Below are positions 26,060 through 37,251 of a stretch of DNA of 64,000 bases, one piece after another. Source of the stretch: an uncultured Tateyamaria sp. (GTDB taxonomy: Bacteria; Pseudomonadota; Alphaproteobacteria; Rhodobacterales; Rhodobacteraceae); NCBI RefSeq assembly GCF_947496075.1, contig NZ_CANMBJ010000004.1:744001-808000 (forward strand), in the 5' to 3' direction. Every line of letters begins with the position of its first letter. The first letter of the stretch is position 1. The notes below the pieces were generated by a model that was given only the letters and a program-made list of their open reading frames with translations, searched no databases and was not told the DNA's origin. Position numbers and translations under genes: made by a program.

Positions 26060-26884
26060 ATGTTTCAATCAACGCGCAAACCGCAGTCAGGGTTAGGCAG
26101 CGCCCTAGCCATGTTCGAGGTGATCTATCACTCGATCGTGCGCAATGTGCGCAAGACCCACAACAACGCCTTTCTAGCCATTGCAATGAACATGCTGCAG
26201 GCGGTGATTTTCGTGATGGCGTTCTATGTCATGTTCTCGGTTTTGGGCCTGCGGGGCGCAGCAATCCGAGGCGACTTCCTGCTCTACATCATGACGGGAA
26301 TCTTCCTGTACATGACACATGTGAAGTCATTGGGCGCGGTCACAGGCGCCGAAGGACCCGCCAGCCCCATGATGCAACACGCGCCGATGAACACCATCGT
26401 GTCCATCTGTTCGGCCGCACTGGGCGCGCTGTATGTACAGGTTCTGTCGCTGTTTATGATCTTGTTCGTCTACCATGTGGCTTTCACACCTGTCGAAATC
26501 GACCAGCCTTTCCAGGCGTTTGGGATGCTGCTGCTGGCGTGGTTCACAGGGTGCGCGTTGGGGCTGGTGCTTTTGGCCATCAAGCCATGGTTTCCAACCT
26601 TCGTCTCCATTTTCACCCAGGTTTATCAGCGTGCAAACATGATCGCGTCGGGTAAGATGTTTGTCGCCAACACATTGCCTGGGTTCATGCTTGCGATGTT
26701 TGACTGGAACCCACTTTTTCACGTGATCGACCAATCGCGCGGCTACACATTCATCAACTACAACCCGCGCTATTCCAGTTGGGAATACGCATGGTGGGTG
26801 GGTGTTGTCCTGATCATGATTGGTCTTATGGGCGAGTTCTATACCCGCCGCCATGCATCGATCAGTTGGAACGCCCGGCGCTGA
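26060..26884 (+). CDS. ABC-2 type transporter permease (KpsM-like)
   Basis: The 274-residue membrane protein has about six hydrophobic segments, with IAMNMLQAVIFVMAFYVMF first and WWVGVVLIMIGLMG last, and a basic N-terminal tail. It resembles the permease of polysaccharide exporters such as KpsM. No ATPase partner is adjacent; the next gene, alkB, converges. The gene is divergent from cysQ with 120 bases between starts. It likely exports capsule or O-antigen-like chains made by the neighbouring transferases, with an ATPase encoded elsewhere. Confidence 0.8.
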   Translation: MFQSTRKPQSGLGSALAMFEVIYHSIVRNVRKTHNNAFLAIAMNMLQAVIFVMAFYVMFSVLGLRGAAIRGDFLLYIMTGIFLYMTHVKSLGAVTGAEGPASPMMQHAPMNTIVSICSAALGALYVQVLSLFMILFVYHVAFTPVEIDQPFQAFGMLLLAWFTGCALGLVLLAIKPWFPTFVSIFTQVYQRANMIASGKMFVANTLPGFMLAMFDWNPLFHVIDQSRGYTFINYNPRYSSWEYAWWVGVVLIMIGLMGEFYTRRHASISWNARR

Positions 26885-26899
26885 CCACCACGCTGGTGG
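26885..26899. terminator. Short stem between converging permease and alkB genes
   Basis: CCACCA-CGC-TGGTGG is a perfect six-base stem with a three-base loop directly after the permease stop. No T-run is present on either strand, so it would be a weak terminator or a mRNA end barrier. Confidence 0.3.
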
Positions 26900-26908
26900 C
26901 CACAGCCG

Positions 26909-27508
26909 TCAAAACACAACACGGCATGTTAGGTTGATACGCCCACCCTTGGGCAGCAATGATGAGGACCTAAACCTGATCCGGTCCACACCGTGATAGG
27001 TCAGTCGCGCTTCATCACCCATCAGCACGACATCTCCGCTTTCAAGCCAAAGCGACTCGGTCTTTCCGCCGCGTGTCGTGTTTCCGATCCGGAACAGCCC
27101 GGCATCCCCCAAGGATACGGACAAAACCGGCCACTTGAAATCTGCCTCGTCCTTGTCCTGATGCATCCCCATGCGCGCACCTTCTCCGTAGTAGTTGATC
27201 AGGCAACAATCAGGCGCGCGTTCCAATCCGGTCATGTCATGCCACAATTCCAGAACGGCATCTGGGATTGGCGGCCAGTCCACACCATTTGGGTGCTTGG
27301 GAACATAGCGATAACCGGAATGATCCGCATACCATCCAACTGCCCCGGCAGAGGTCATGCGCACCGACATCGGCTTGCCGTACGGGGTCTCGGGCGAGAA
27401 CATCGGCGCCGCCTCGGCAACACGCCGAATATCGTCAACCAGGCCTACTTGCTGAGTCGGATCCAGATACGCCTTGTGAATATCAAATCCCCGCACGATG
27501 ACGTGCAT
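26909..27508 (-). CDS. alkB: AlkB-type alkylated-DNA dioxygenase
   Basis: AlkB oxidatively removes methyl groups from 1-methyladenine and 3-methylcytosine with iron and 2-oxoglutarate. The 199 residues contain the iron triad H116, D118 (MHQDKDEADF) and H172 (LTYHGVDR), and the 2-oxoglutarate-binding RINLTCR at the C-terminus. I chose the ATG at 27508, which has GAAGGGGA upstream; an ATG nine codons earlier is also in frame. It is divergent from dnaK. Confidence 0.92.
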   Translation of the reverse strand: MHVIVRGFDIHKAYLDPTQQVGLVDDIRRVAEAAPMFSPETPYGKPMSVRMTSAGAVGWYADHSGYRYVPKHPNGVDWPPIPDAVLELWHDMTGLERAPDCCLINYYGEGARMGMHQDKDEADFKWPVLSVSLGDAGLFRIGNTTRGGKTESLWLESGDVVLMGDEARLTYHGVDRIRFRSSSLLPKGGRINLTCRVVF

Positions 27509-27564
27509 GGCCCAGTCCCCTTCAGTTATGTGCAATTTTGCCGTTTTGAGGCCCGTTAGAACGG

Positions 27565-27593
27565 TTGCAGCGTCTATTCACCCTCCTTATATA
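27565..27593 (+). promoter_or_regulatory. Promoter of dnaK-dnaJ
   Basis: TTGCAG (27565-27570) and TATATA (27588-27593) are separated by 17 bases. The same -35 and almost the same -10 occur before rimP. A start near 27600 would give a leader of about 100 bases. A sigma-32-type CTTGAA/CCCCAT pair is not evident. Confidence 0.5.
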
Positions 27594-27602
27594 CGCCGCA
27601 GC

Positions 27603-27620
27603 GCGCACGAAATCGTGCGC
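27603..27620 (+). repeat. Hairpin at the predicted 5' end of the dnaK transcript
   Basis: GCGCACG and CGTGCGC make a perfect seven-base stem with the loop AAAT, a few bases after the predicted transcription start. It is not a CIRCE element. It could protect the 5' end of the mRNA or change with temperature; both are inference. Confidence 0.45.
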
Positions 27621-27699
27621 AAACCTATGCGGGGCGTCGATGCCAAAACGGGTCGTCGCCTCGTGTCATCGCCTTGAACTGATATGAGGGATCGAAAAC

Positions 27700-29610
<1,911 letters not shown>

Positions 29611-29636
29611 TTTTGGGCCTCAGAGGAACCAATCAC

Positions 29637-29662
29637 GAGGCCGGCCACAAAGGGCCGGCCTC
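29637..29662 (+). repeat. Strong hairpin between dnaK and dnaJ
   Basis: GAGGCCGGCC and GGCCGGCCTC form a perfect ten-base, nearly all-G/C stem around ACAAAG. There is no T-run after it, so it is more likely to stabilise dnaK mRNA or to partly block read-through than to terminate fully. It fits the excess of DnaK over DnaJ that cells usually need. Confidence 0.6.
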
Positions 29663-29688
29663 AGACGTTCCAGCAAAGGACATAATCC

Positions 29689-30846
29689 ATGGCAAAACGT
29701 GACTATTACGACGTGCTTGGAGTCTCGAAAGGTGCATCCGCCGACGAGATCAAGAAGGGCTATCGCAAGAAAGCCAAGGAACTGCACCCTGACCGTAATT
29801 CGGACAATCCAAACGCCGAGGCACAGTTCAAGGAAGCGAACGAAGCCTATGACGTTCTAAAGGATGCCGACAAGAAAGCTGCCTATGATCGGTTCGGTCA
29901 TGCGGCATTCGAAGGTGGAATGGGCGGTGGCGGCGGACGTCCCGGTGGTGGTTTTGGCGGCGGACAGGGTGATTTCGGCTCTGCCTTCTCTGACGTCTTC
30001 GATGACCTATTCGGCGACTTCATGGGCGGCCAACGTGGTGGCGGCGGGCGCCAACGTGCATCGCGCGGTTCTGATCTGCGGTACAATCTGCGTGTTTCGC
30101 TGGAAGACGCGTTTGCAGGGCTGCAGAAAACCATCAACGTGCCCACATCCGTGCAATGCGACAACTGCTCGGGAACCGGGGCCGAGGGTGGATCTGAACC
30201 GACTACGTGCCCGACATGCTCCGGCATGGGTAAGGTGCGTGCACAGCAGGGCTTTTTCACCGTGGAACGGACCTGCCCGACATGCTCTGGTCTTGGTCAG
30301 ATCATTAAGGATCCGTGCAAGGTCTGCTCGGGTGCGGGCCGTGTCGAAAAAGATCGTGCGTTGTCGGTGAACATCCCCGCTGGCGTCGAAACCGGCACGC
30401 GCATCCGTTTAGCGGGCGAAGGTGAAGCGGGGATGCGTGGTGGTCCGTCGGGTGATCTCTACATCTTTATCGACGTGACTGATCACAAGCTTTTTGAGCG
30501 CGACGGCACCAATCTGTTCTGCCGCGTGCCCGTAAGCATGGGGACAGCGGCATTGGGTGGATCCATTGAGGTTCCAACCATCGACGGTGGACGTGGCCGG
30601 GTACAAATCCCTGCTGGTTCACAGTCAGGTCGGCAGATGCGCCTGCGCAGCAAAGGTATGCCTGCCCTGCGGGGTGGTGGTGCAGGTGACATGTTCATCG
30701 AACTGGCCGTGGAAACCCCGGTCAACCTGACGGCCCGGCAAAAAGAGCTGCTGCGCGAATTCGAAGAACTCTCGGAAGAGAACAACCCAGAATCGTCCAG
30801 TTTCTTTTCGTCTGTTAAATCCTTTTGGGATTCGATGAAGGGCTAA
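29689..30846 (+). CDS. dnaJ: Chaperone DnaJ (Hsp40)
   Basis: The 385-residue co-chaperone has a J domain with HPD at about residues 33-35, a Gly/Phe-rich stretch (about 75-115), and four zinc-binding repeats ([32 protein letters not shown], about 147-215). C-terminal substrate-binding domains follow. It stimulates DnaK ATPase and presents clients. It is type I, complete, and closes the dnaK operon. Confidence 0.97.
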   Translation: MAKRDYYDVLGVSKGASADEIKKGYRKKAKELHPDRNSDNPNAEAQFKEANEAYDVLKDADKKAAYDRFGHAAFEGGMGGGGGRPGGGFGGGQGDFGSAFSDVFDDLFGDFMGGQRGGGGRQRASRGSDLRYNLRVSLEDAFAGLQKTINVPTSVQCDNCSGTGAEGGSEPTTCPTCSGMGKVRAQQGFFTVERTCPTCSGLGQIIKDPCKVCSGAGRVEKDRALSVNIPAGVETGTRIRLAGEGEAGMRGGPSGDLYIFIDVTDHKLFERDGTNLFCRVPVSMGTAALGGSIEVPTIDGGRGRVQIPAGSQSGRQMRLRSKGMPALRGGGAGDMFIELAVETPVNLTARQKELLREFEELSEENNPESSSFFSSVKSFWDSMKG

Positions 30847-30854
30847 CACCTCAC

Positions 30855-30880
30855 GTAAGGCGGAGTTAACTCCGCCTTAC
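30855..30880. repeat. Hairpin repeat copy 1 (perfect 26-base palindrome)
   Basis: The sequence is GTAAGGCGGA, GTTAAC, TCCGCCTTAC, a perfect palindrome eight bases after the dnaJ stop. It is the best copy of a three-copy local repeat (also 30915 and 30951). It can also act as the dnaJ transcription end, although no T-run follows. Confidence 0.7.
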
Positions 30881-30914
30881 AAAACCTATTCTCCAACGCA
30901 TTGAAGATAAACCT

Positions 30915-30940
30915 GTAAAGCGGATCAAGATCTGCGTTAC
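30915..30940. repeat. Hairpin repeat copy 2
   Basis: GTAAAGCGGA, TCAAGA, TCTGCGTTAC has the same length and arm pattern as copy 1, with mismatches in the stem. Its start is 60 bases after that of copy 1. Confidence 0.6.
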
Positions 30941-30950
30941 GGGAGCAAGT

Positions 30951-30971
30951 GTAAGGCGGATTCAATCCGCC
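30951..30971. repeat. Hairpin repeat copy 3, right arm degraded
   Basis: GTAAGGCGGATTCAATCCGCC keeps the GGCGGAT/ATCCGCC stem with a TCA loop but loses the terminal TTAC. It starts 36 bases after copy 2. 31022 and beyond lead into radC. Confidence 0.6.
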
Positions 30972-31004
30972 ATCGGCGATTCCCCGTCAACCTCTGAGCC
31001 TTAA

Positions 31005-31020
31005 TTAATCCTTCGCTAAC
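31005..31020 (+). promoter_or_regulatory. CtrA-like box upstream of radC
   Basis: TTAA-N7-CTAAC differs from the CtrA consensus TTAA-N7-TTAAC by one base and lies 23 bases before the radC ATG. In Rhodobacter capsulatus, competence-type genes including radC homologues are reported to be CtrA-controlled. The match is short and needs genome-wide scoring. Confidence 0.3.
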
Positions 31021-31043
31021 CTAACTTGCGGCATTCTGCACAT

Positions 31044-31793
31044 ATGTCGCATTTCGCTGAACAGCCGCTACCTTTCGATCTGGACGAGGCCGTAGCCGTC
31101 CCACTGCCCAAAGGCCGTACACCATCCTATATGGCGGACCACCGCAAGCGTCTGCGCGCCAGGTTCATGGATGGGGGCGCTGGCGCCCTACCCGATTACG
31201 AGATGCTTGAATTGGTTCTGTTCCGCGCCATCCCACGGCAGGATGTGAAACCGCTCGCCCATGCCCTGATGGCAGAGTTTGGTGATTTTAATCGCGTGGT
31301 CACGGCACCTATTGAACGGCTACGCGGCTTCAAAGGCATAGGTGACGCGGTGATCTGCGAGCTGAAGATTGTCGAGGCGGCCGCACAACGGATGGCACGT
31401 TCCAAGGTATTGAACAGACAGGTAATCACCAGTTGGGACGCCCTGCTCGACTACTGCCACACCACCATGGCACACCGCGAGACCGAACAATTTCGCGTCC
31501 TCTACCTTGATCGCAAGAACGTACTGATTGCCGATGAAGAGCAAGCCAAGGGCACAGTCGATCATGTGCCCGTCTATCCGCGCGAAGTGGCCAAACGGGC
31601 GCTGGAGCTGAACGCATCCGCACTGATCCTGGTTCATAATCACCCATCGGGTGATCCCACCCCCAGCCAGTCAGACATCGATATGACAGCAAAGATGGAA
31701 ATGGCCTGTTCCGCCCTTGGCATCACCCTGCACGATCATCTGATTGTCGGCAAAAGCCGCGAGTTGAGCTTCAAGTCGGAAGGGTACCTCTAG
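31044..31793 (+). CDS. radC: RadC/YeeS family JAMM-domain protein
   Basis: The 249-residue protein has an N-terminal helix-hairpin-helix-like region (LRGFKGIGDAVICELKIVEA) and a C-terminal JAMM metalloprotease-like domain with HNHPSGDPTPSQSD (198-211), all ligands present. The name RadC is historical; the repair role in E. coli was withdrawn, and in alphaproteobacteria it is linked to DNA uptake and gene-transfer-agent reception. I chose the ATG at 31044 over an upstream TTG. No SD is visible. It converges with the next gene with a four-base overlap. Confidence 0.88.
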   Translation: MSHFAEQPLPFDLDEAVAVPLPKGRTPSYMADHRKRLRARFMDGGAGALPDYEMLELVLFRAIPRQDVKPLAHALMAEFGDFNRVVTAPIERLRGFKGIGDAVICELKIVEAAAQRMARSKVLNRQVITSWDALLDYCHTTMAHRETEQFRVLYLDRKNVLIADEEQAKGTVDHVPVYPREVAKRALELNASALILVHNHPSGDPTPSQSDIDMTAKMEMACSALGITLHDHLIVGKSRELSFKSEGYL

Positions 31794-33343
31794 CGCACCC
31801 AAACCTCGACCCGGCGGTTGGCTTTTCGGCCCCATGCGCTGTCGTCGCACGCCATCGGAAGCGCCTCTCCGAATGCATCAACACCCAATTGGATACGCTC
31901 AAAATTTGCCGTCTCAGCGGCCGCAACTACAGCGCGGCGCACCGCATCAGCGCGGCGCAGGGCAATGTCCCGATTTGCGGTTGCAGGACCGTCTCCATCG
32001 CTGAACCCAACCAACAAAACCTGCCGCGCGTCGTACTTACCCTGCTCCATCGCCCGCGCCAGTTGTTGAACATTTGACCGCGATTGCGCATCCAAACGCA
32101 CCGACCCCGCCTCGAACCGGAAAGAAGTTGTCAGGCGTGACATGCCGTAAAACGTACGCGTCATGCGCTGCAGCTCCTCAAGAGATATCTCCGGGCCAGC
32201 GGACGTTACAGCGTTGGCAAAGCGATAGCCCTGATCGTTGATCGACACCTCTTCTGGTGCCTGATCGACGAACCCGACGCGGCGAATGACCACTTGCGCG
32301 GATGGACCGCGCGTAAAGGCCAGAAACTCCCGCCCAATCTTGGGCAAACGCCTCGCAGGCAAATACAGAAACATTGGTGCCGTAAGCGGATAATCTTCTG
32401 TCTTGATGGTCTCCCGACCCGCCGACAGGGAAAACCCGCACGAGCCCGTCAAAGTAAGTGCGCGTGCGTTACCAGTGTCGGCATAGCTGGCGATGCCAAT
32501 GGCAAATGGGTCGGTCAGAACAGCATTCAAAACATCCAAGCCACGGTCATGACGCGTGATCACTTCGGCAAAGGTGAAGCGTGCGGGGCCCATAACGTCA
32601 TCCTCGACAGATTGGCCAAGCCCCGTCCGAGCGCCCGGTAAGTGCAATGATATGGGGGCGTTTGCCCCACCGAGGTCCGCCCAGTTTGTGATCGTCCCGG
32701 CAAAGACAGCGGCCAGATCCTGGGGAGAGATACGATCAACAGGGTTTGATGGTGAAACGATTGGCACCATGGCATCCAACGCCAGGACGCGGCTGCGGTT
32801 GGCCTGCGTCATGTCACCCATCCCGGCATCCCGGGCAAGCTGGCGCTCGTCAGGCCGAATTTCACGCAAAGCCATGACAATGTCCGCATCGTTGGCCAAT
32901 AGGTCTGCGAAACCCTCGTCCGTGGTGGACACGTGGAAAAAGAAACGTGCAACGGGTTTACCGGTTTCTGTATCTGCCAACTCGTAGACAAAGTTGCGCG
33001 CGTCGATCTCTTCCCGCTCCGCCTCGTAATTGTTGCGCAGCGCGAACCCTTCGATCAAGGCAGGCATCAGAACAGCGCCCATGGTGGAAGAACCGGATAA
33101 GCTGATCTCGGCCACAAAGTCCTGCAGATTTGGGCAGGCGGGCCCATCGCACAGCACACCTGAGCCATCTACGGTCAGTTCGCCATAGACGGTTTCAATA
33201 CGGTAGAACTCGCCATCAAATCCCAGAAGCGTCCCGCTGAGTTCCACTTGCCCATCGGGCGACGTGAGCGTGACGTCCTGTGCAAAAAGCACGGTTCCAC
33301 AAAAAGAAAGTGCGGCGAAAATCGCCGCACGTATCGAAGCCAT
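31790..33343 (-). CDS. Periplasmic PstS-like phosphate-binding domain fused to OmpA domain
   Basis: The 517-residue protein starts with a signal peptide ending near LFAQD. Residues about 75-370 resemble PstS-type substrate-binding proteins (LSGSSTMGAVLMPALIEGF, ITNWADLGGANAPISLHLPG). The C-terminal 120 residues are an OmpA/peptidoglycan-binding domain (FRFEAGSVRLDAQSR, RADAVRRAV, NRRVEVWV). It could hold a phosphate or other anion sensor at the cell wall. No pst permease genes are nearby. It lies 21 bases downstream of the following gene on the same strand. Confidence 0.82.
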   Translation of the reverse strand: MASIRAAIFAALSFCGTVLFAQDVTLTSPDGQVELSGTLLGFDGEFYRIETVYGELTVDGSGVLCDGPACPNLQDFVAEISLSGSSTMGAVLMPALIEGFALRNNYEAEREEIDARNFVYELADTETGKPVARFFFHVSTTDEGFADLLANDADIVMALREIRPDERQLARDAGMGDMTQANRSRVLALDAMVPIVSPSNPVDRISPQDLAAVFAGTITNWADLGGANAPISLHLPGARTGLGQSVEDDVMGPARFTFAEVITRHDRGLDVLNAVLTDPFAIGIASYADTGNARALTLTGSCGFSLSAGRETIKTEDYPLTAPMFLYLPARRLPKIGREFLAFTRGPSAQVVIRRVGFVDQAPEEVSINDQGYRFANAVTSAGPEISLEELQRMTRTFYGMSRLTTSFRFEAGSVRLDAQSRSNVQQLARAMEQGKYDARQVLLVGFSDGDGPATANRDIALRRADAVRRAVVAAAETANFERIQLGVDAFGEALPMACDDSAWGRKANRRVEVWVR

Positions 33344-33364
33344 GATAAGCCCTTGTCGCTGCGG

Positions 33365-34375
33365 TCAGTTGCTGGCGACTTTCATGTCTGAAACCAAATT
33401 GTTCAACACCAGAAAACTGCCAACTGCGTCACAACCGGGTACGGCCAGGGTCAAATCCTGGGTTTTCATCTTGCCGCCGGTCATCATTTCCAGCGATTGC
33501 GCCTCAACCTCTAGTCCACAGTTCGCTGCGGTCACTTCGGCCTCAACAGTCAGGTCAATCGTTCCAGACCGTGCCGACATTCCCGACGGAAAGGTATAAA
33601 CCTCGGCCATCAACGGCTCCACAGACTGGCTGTCGCCAAGGCGAACGATGTATCCGTTCTTGCCGTCAGTCATTCCATCAGTGTTCTGAACAACACCTGA
33701 CCAAACATGGCCATCCTGCCCATAGTCGGCACCGAATTCGCGTGCGTGCAGTTCAAAACCAGCGCGCCCCCGCCATTGCAAGGTCGTGCGCTCGTACTGT
33801 CCAAGCTCCGGCACTGTTGCTTGAGCGACGGCACCATCCCCGTTGGTCAAAGCGAGGATAAAAACCGCCTGCTCGATCAATGCCGGGACGGTGACAGTCA
33901 GTCTGCCAGCAGAATCGGTTGTTTCAGTGAACATCATGCCGTTGTGGTGCACCGTCAGCCGTTCATTGACAGCACATGGCGCGTCCAGTTTCAGGGTGAC
34001 CATGGCAGCGGACACAACCTCTGCATTTGCGATGACTTTGCACTCTTCAGCCTGAGGGAGGATATCAGCGCCTTCCAGCAACTCTGCTGTGGCCGGGGCC
34101 GAAACACGGTGCACATGGCTGTCCATGCGCGGGACTGGCGTTGCAACTGCATCGCTGGCCGACGTCAATTCGATCTCTTGAACCTCAAGCAGGATATCCG
34201 CACTGGCGGTGCTACTCAGCTGTTTGCCGGTCGGAATGATTGAAGACTGGGCTATCGGTCGGGCGACCGCACCATATCGTTCGCGCGCGGTCTCGCCGCT
34301 TTGCATGACAAAACCGATACCGACTGCGATTGCCAGTGTCGCGACTCCGGTCGCGATTTCTTTCGTACGTCCCAT
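33365..34375 (-). CDS. Uncharacterised secreted or membrane-anchored protein next to secA
   Basis: I do not recognise a domain in this 336-residue protein. Residues about 6-25 (EIATGVATLAIAVGIGFVMQ) form one hydrophobic segment that can be a signal anchor. The rest is rich in beta-type sequence, with four well-spaced cysteines (in EECKVIAN, APCAVNE, AANCGLE and PGCDAVG) that could form two disulfides, indicating a periplasmic location. I associate genes in this position in Rhodobacterales with the label translocase, only because of secA. The ATG at 34375 has GGGAAGGGA upstream; the frame extends 15 codons farther without support. Confidence 0.7.
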   Translation of the reverse strand: MGRTKEIATGVATLAIAVGIGFVMQSGETARERYGAVARPIAQSSIIPTGKQLSSTASADILLEVQEIELTSASDAVATPVPRMDSHVHRVSAPATAELLEGADILPQAEECKVIANAEVVSAAMVTLKLDAPCAVNERLTVHHNGMMFTETTDSAGRLTVTVPALIEQAVFILALTNGDGAVAQATVPELGQYERTTLQWRGRAGFELHAREFGADYGQDGHVWSGVVQNTDGMTDGKNGYIVRLGDSQSVEPLMAEVYTFPSGMSARSGTIDLTVEAEVTAANCGLEVEAQSLEMMTGGKMKTQDLTLAVPGCDAVGSFLVLNNLVSDMKVASN

Positions 34376-34482
34376 CGTCCCATTCCCTTCCCACGGATTG
34401 GTTAAGAAAGGGATTCGCACAGCAACACGGCCTGGTTGTGACCGACCTTAGGACTCTTTGAGGCAGGAATGCGGCGGCGGGG

Positions 34483-37182
34483 TCAGACCAGCGCGCCGTG
34501 GCAATGCTTGAACTTCTTGCCGGAACCGCATGGGCAGGGTTCGTTGCGACCCGGGTTTCCCCATGTATTTCGATCGTTTTCATCAAAGCCGTTTTCGACC
34601 GCTTCGGCGGTCGGTGCAGGCGGCGCATTGTTCTCTGCCGCATCTTGCACCTGCTGTTGTTGCTCCGCCATCTGGGTCAGCATCTGCTCGCGTTCTTCAT
34701 CTGTCAGCGGTCGAATACGGGACAGCTTGTTTGTCACCTCGGTGCGCAAGCTCTCAAGCATCGTTTCGAACAGTTGAAACGACTCGTTCTTGTACTCATT
34801 CAGCGGGTCACGTTGCGCATAGCCGCGGAATCCGACAACCGACCGCAAATGTTCAAGCGTCAGCAGATGCTCCCGCCATTTTCCATCGATGGCTTGCAGA
34901 ATGAGCTGCTTTTCGATGCTGCGCATGCTCTCTTCGCCGAACGCTTCTGCCTTGTCAGCCATCAACTTGTCGCTGGCTTCGATCAGCCGCTCGCGGATCT
35001 GCTCGTCATCTACACCCTCTTCCTCGCACCAAGCCATAACTGGCACGTCGATGCTGAGGTTTTCGATCACAGCGGCATAAAGGCCCTCTGTGTCCCATTG
35101 ATCAGCATAGCTTTTCGCGGGCATGTACTGATCAATCAGGTCATCAATGACCTCGTCGCGCATATCCGATGTGATTTCCGACAGATCCTCGGCTTCCATG
35201 ATTTCCCGGCGCTGGGAAAAGATCACCCGGCGTTGATCATTCATAACGTCGTCGAACTTGAGCAGCTGCTTGCGGATGTCAAAGTTGCGGCCTTCGACCT
35301 TGGCCTGCGCGCGCTCGAGCGACTTGTTAACCCACGGGTGCACAATCGCCTCGCCCTCTTCCATACCGAGGGTCTTGAGGACCTTGTCCAAACGGTCAGA
35401 GCCGAAGATCCGCATCAGGTCATCTTCAAGGCTCAGGTAGAATGACGTGCGGCCCGGGTCACCTTGACGACCTGAACGCCCGCGCAACTGGTTGTCGATG
35501 CGGCGGCTTTCATGGCGCTCGGAAGCCAGGACAAAAAGGCCACCGGCGGCAAGCACCTTCTGTTTTTCATCTTCATGCTCGGCCTCGATGCGCTTGCGCA
35601 CTTCTTCGGGGTCGGCCTCGGGATCAGCTGTGATGGCCTCCAGTACCTTCATCTCGACATTGCCGCCGAGCTGAATGTCGGTGCCGCGGCCCGCCATGTT
35701 CGTGGCGATGGTCACAGCGCCAAATTTACCGGCGTCCGCGATGATCTGCGCTTCTTGCTCGTGCTGGCGCGCGTTCAGAACATTGTGCGCAATGCCCTCC
35801 GCCTTGAGAGCTTCCGAGAACATCTCGGATTTGTCGATGGAAGTGGTGCCGACCAGAACCGGCTGCCCCTTTTCATGGGCTGCCTTGATTTCGTCGATCA
35901 TGGCTTTGTATTTTTCCTGCCCCGTGCGGAAGACCTTGTCGTCTTCATCCAAGCGCGCAATTGGCTTGTGGGTTGGGACCTCGACCACACCAAGACCATA
36001 AATCGTGGCAAATTCCTCGGCCTCGGTCGCAGCCGTACCAGTCATGCCCGCCAGTTTGTTGTAGAGGCGGAAATAGTTCTGGAACGTCACCGATGCCAAT
36101 GTCTGGTTCTCGGGCTGAATCTGCACGCCTTCCTTAGCTTCGATGGCTTGGTGCAAACCGTCGGACAGACGGCGACCAGCCATCATACGCCCGGTAAATT
36201 CATCAATCAGAACAACATCGCCATTGCGAACGATGTAGTCCTTGTCTTTCTGAAACAGCTTGTGGGCGCGCAAACCCTGATTGACGTGGTGCACGATGGA
36301 CGTGCTTTCAGGGTCATAGAGCGACGCCTCGGGCTCGATCAGACCACGCACGCGCAACTGTTCTTCCAGAAATTCGTTACCTTCATCGGTGAAGGTGACG
36401 TTCTTCTGCTTCTCATCGAGAGTAAAGTGATCTTCCTCGATCAGCGGAATGATACCGTCGATAGTCACGTACATCTCGGACCGGTCGGCCAAGGGGCCGG
36501 AAATGATCAAAGGCGTCCGCGCCTCGTCGATCAGGATACTGTCGACCTCGTCCACAATGGCGTAGTTGTGGCCGCGCTGGACCATATCCTCGATCGTGGG
36601 CTTCATGTTGTCGCGCAGATAGTCGAACCCAAGCTCGTTGTTGGTCGCATAGGTCACGTCACAGGCATAGGCCGCGCGCTTGGCGTCTTCGTCCATGCCT
36701 GCAATAGCGACGCCGGTGGTCAGGCCCAAGGCACCGAACACTTTGCCCATCCATTCCGCATCGCGCTGGACGAGGTAGTCATTCACGGTCACAACGTGAA
36801 CGCCCTTACCAGTCAGCGCATTCAGATAGGTGGCGAAGGTTGCGGTCAGGGTTTTGCCTTCACCGGTCTTTTGCTCGGCGATGTTGCCCTGATGCAAAAA
36901 AATGGCACCTAGAAGCTGGGTGTCGTAGGCGCGCAGTCCAAGCGTGCGCTTGGCAGCTTCGCGGCAATTGGCAAATGCCTCAGGCAGGAGGTCATCCAGG
37001 TTCTCGCCATCCATCGCGCGTTTGGCCAGGGCTTCGGTCTTGTCCTTCAGCCCTTCATCACTCAGCGCTTCGAATTCCGGCTCAAGCGCATTGATCTTTT
37101 CGACCAGCGGACGCGCGCCCTTGACCTTGCGATCATTGGGTGTGCCAAACACCTTCTTGGTGAGAGTTCCGAAACCGAGCAT
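34483..37182 (-). CDS. secA: Preprotein translocase ATPase SecA
   Basis: The 899-residue motor drives unfolded proteins through SecYEG. Walker A lies in [11 protein letters not shown] near residue 104 and [16 protein letters not shown] (about 213-228) marks the Walker B region. The C-terminus carries the zinc and SecB-binding motif [14 protein letters not shown]. The gene is divergent from the parvulin operon with 177 bases between the starts, and downstream it is followed by two secreted-protein genes. Confidence 0.98.
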   Translation of the reverse strand: MLGFGTLTKKVFGTPNDRKVKGARPLVEKINALEPEFEALSDEGLKDKTEALAKRAMDGENLDDLLPEAFANCREAAKRTLGLRAYDTQLLGAIFLHQGNIAEQKTGEGKTLTATFATYLNALTGKGVHVVTVNDYLVQRDAEWMGKVFGALGLTTGVAIAGMDEDAKRAAYACDVTYATNNELGFDYLRDNMKPTIEDMVQRGHNYAIVDEVDSILIDEARTPLIISGPLADRSEMYVTIDGIIPLIEEDHFTLDEKQKNVTFTDEGNEFLEEQLRVRGLIEPEASLYDPESTSIVHHVNQGLRAHKLFQKDKDYIVRNGDVVLIDEFTGRMMAGRRLSDGLHQAIEAKEGVQIQPENQTLASVTFQNYFRLYNKLAGMTGTAATEAEEFATIYGLGVVEVPTHKPIARLDEDDKVFRTGQEKYKAMIDEIKAAHEKGQPVLVGTTSIDKSEMFSEALKAEGIAHNVLNARQHEQEAQIIADAGKFGAVTIATNMAGRGTDIQLGGNVEMKVLEAITADPEADPEEVRKRIEAEHEDEKQKVLAAGGLFVLASERHESRRIDNQLRGRSGRQGDPGRTSFYLSLEDDLMRIFGSDRLDKVLKTLGMEEGEAIVHPWVNKSLERAQAKVEGRNFDIRKQLLKFDDVMNDQRRVIFSQRREIMEAEDLSEITSDMRDEVIDDLIDQYMPAKSYADQWDTEGLYAAVIENLSIDVPVMAWCEEEGVDDEQIRERLIEASDKLMADKAEAFGEESMRSIEKQLILQAIDGKWREHLLTLEHLRSVVGFRGYAQRDPLNEYKNESFQLFETMLESLRTEVTNKLSRIRPLTDEEREQMLTQMAEQQQQVQDAAENNAPPAPTAEAVENGFDENDRNTWGNPGRNEPCPCGSGKKFKHCHGALV

Positions 37183-37222
37183 GCGTTCTCCAGCCGATCA
37201 ATTCATGTTGTGCAGCAATTGC

Positions 37223-37251
37223 TTGCCGGACGCGCGCCAAGCCCATAAATA
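37223..37251 (+). promoter_or_regulatory. Candidate promoter of the parvulin-argJ-mutT operon
   Basis: TTGCCG (37223-37228) and TAAATA (37246-37251) have 17-base spacing in the region divergent to secA. A start near 37258 would leave a leader of about 100 bases before 37360. Confidence 0.35.

Noticed and set aside
27603-27620. CIRCE element for HrcA before dnaK
   Set aside because: The inverted repeat does not match TTAGCACTC-N9-GAGTGCTAA and the loop is only four bases.
30855-30971. Three spaced palindromes considered as a CRISPR array
   Set aside because: Copies differ in the stem, spacing is irregular (60 and 36 bases), there are only three, and no cas genes occur in the window.
35512-36912. 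Long open frame (about 466 codons) opposite secA
   Set aside because: secA is certain on the other strand; the antisense product has no recognisable motif and no SD.
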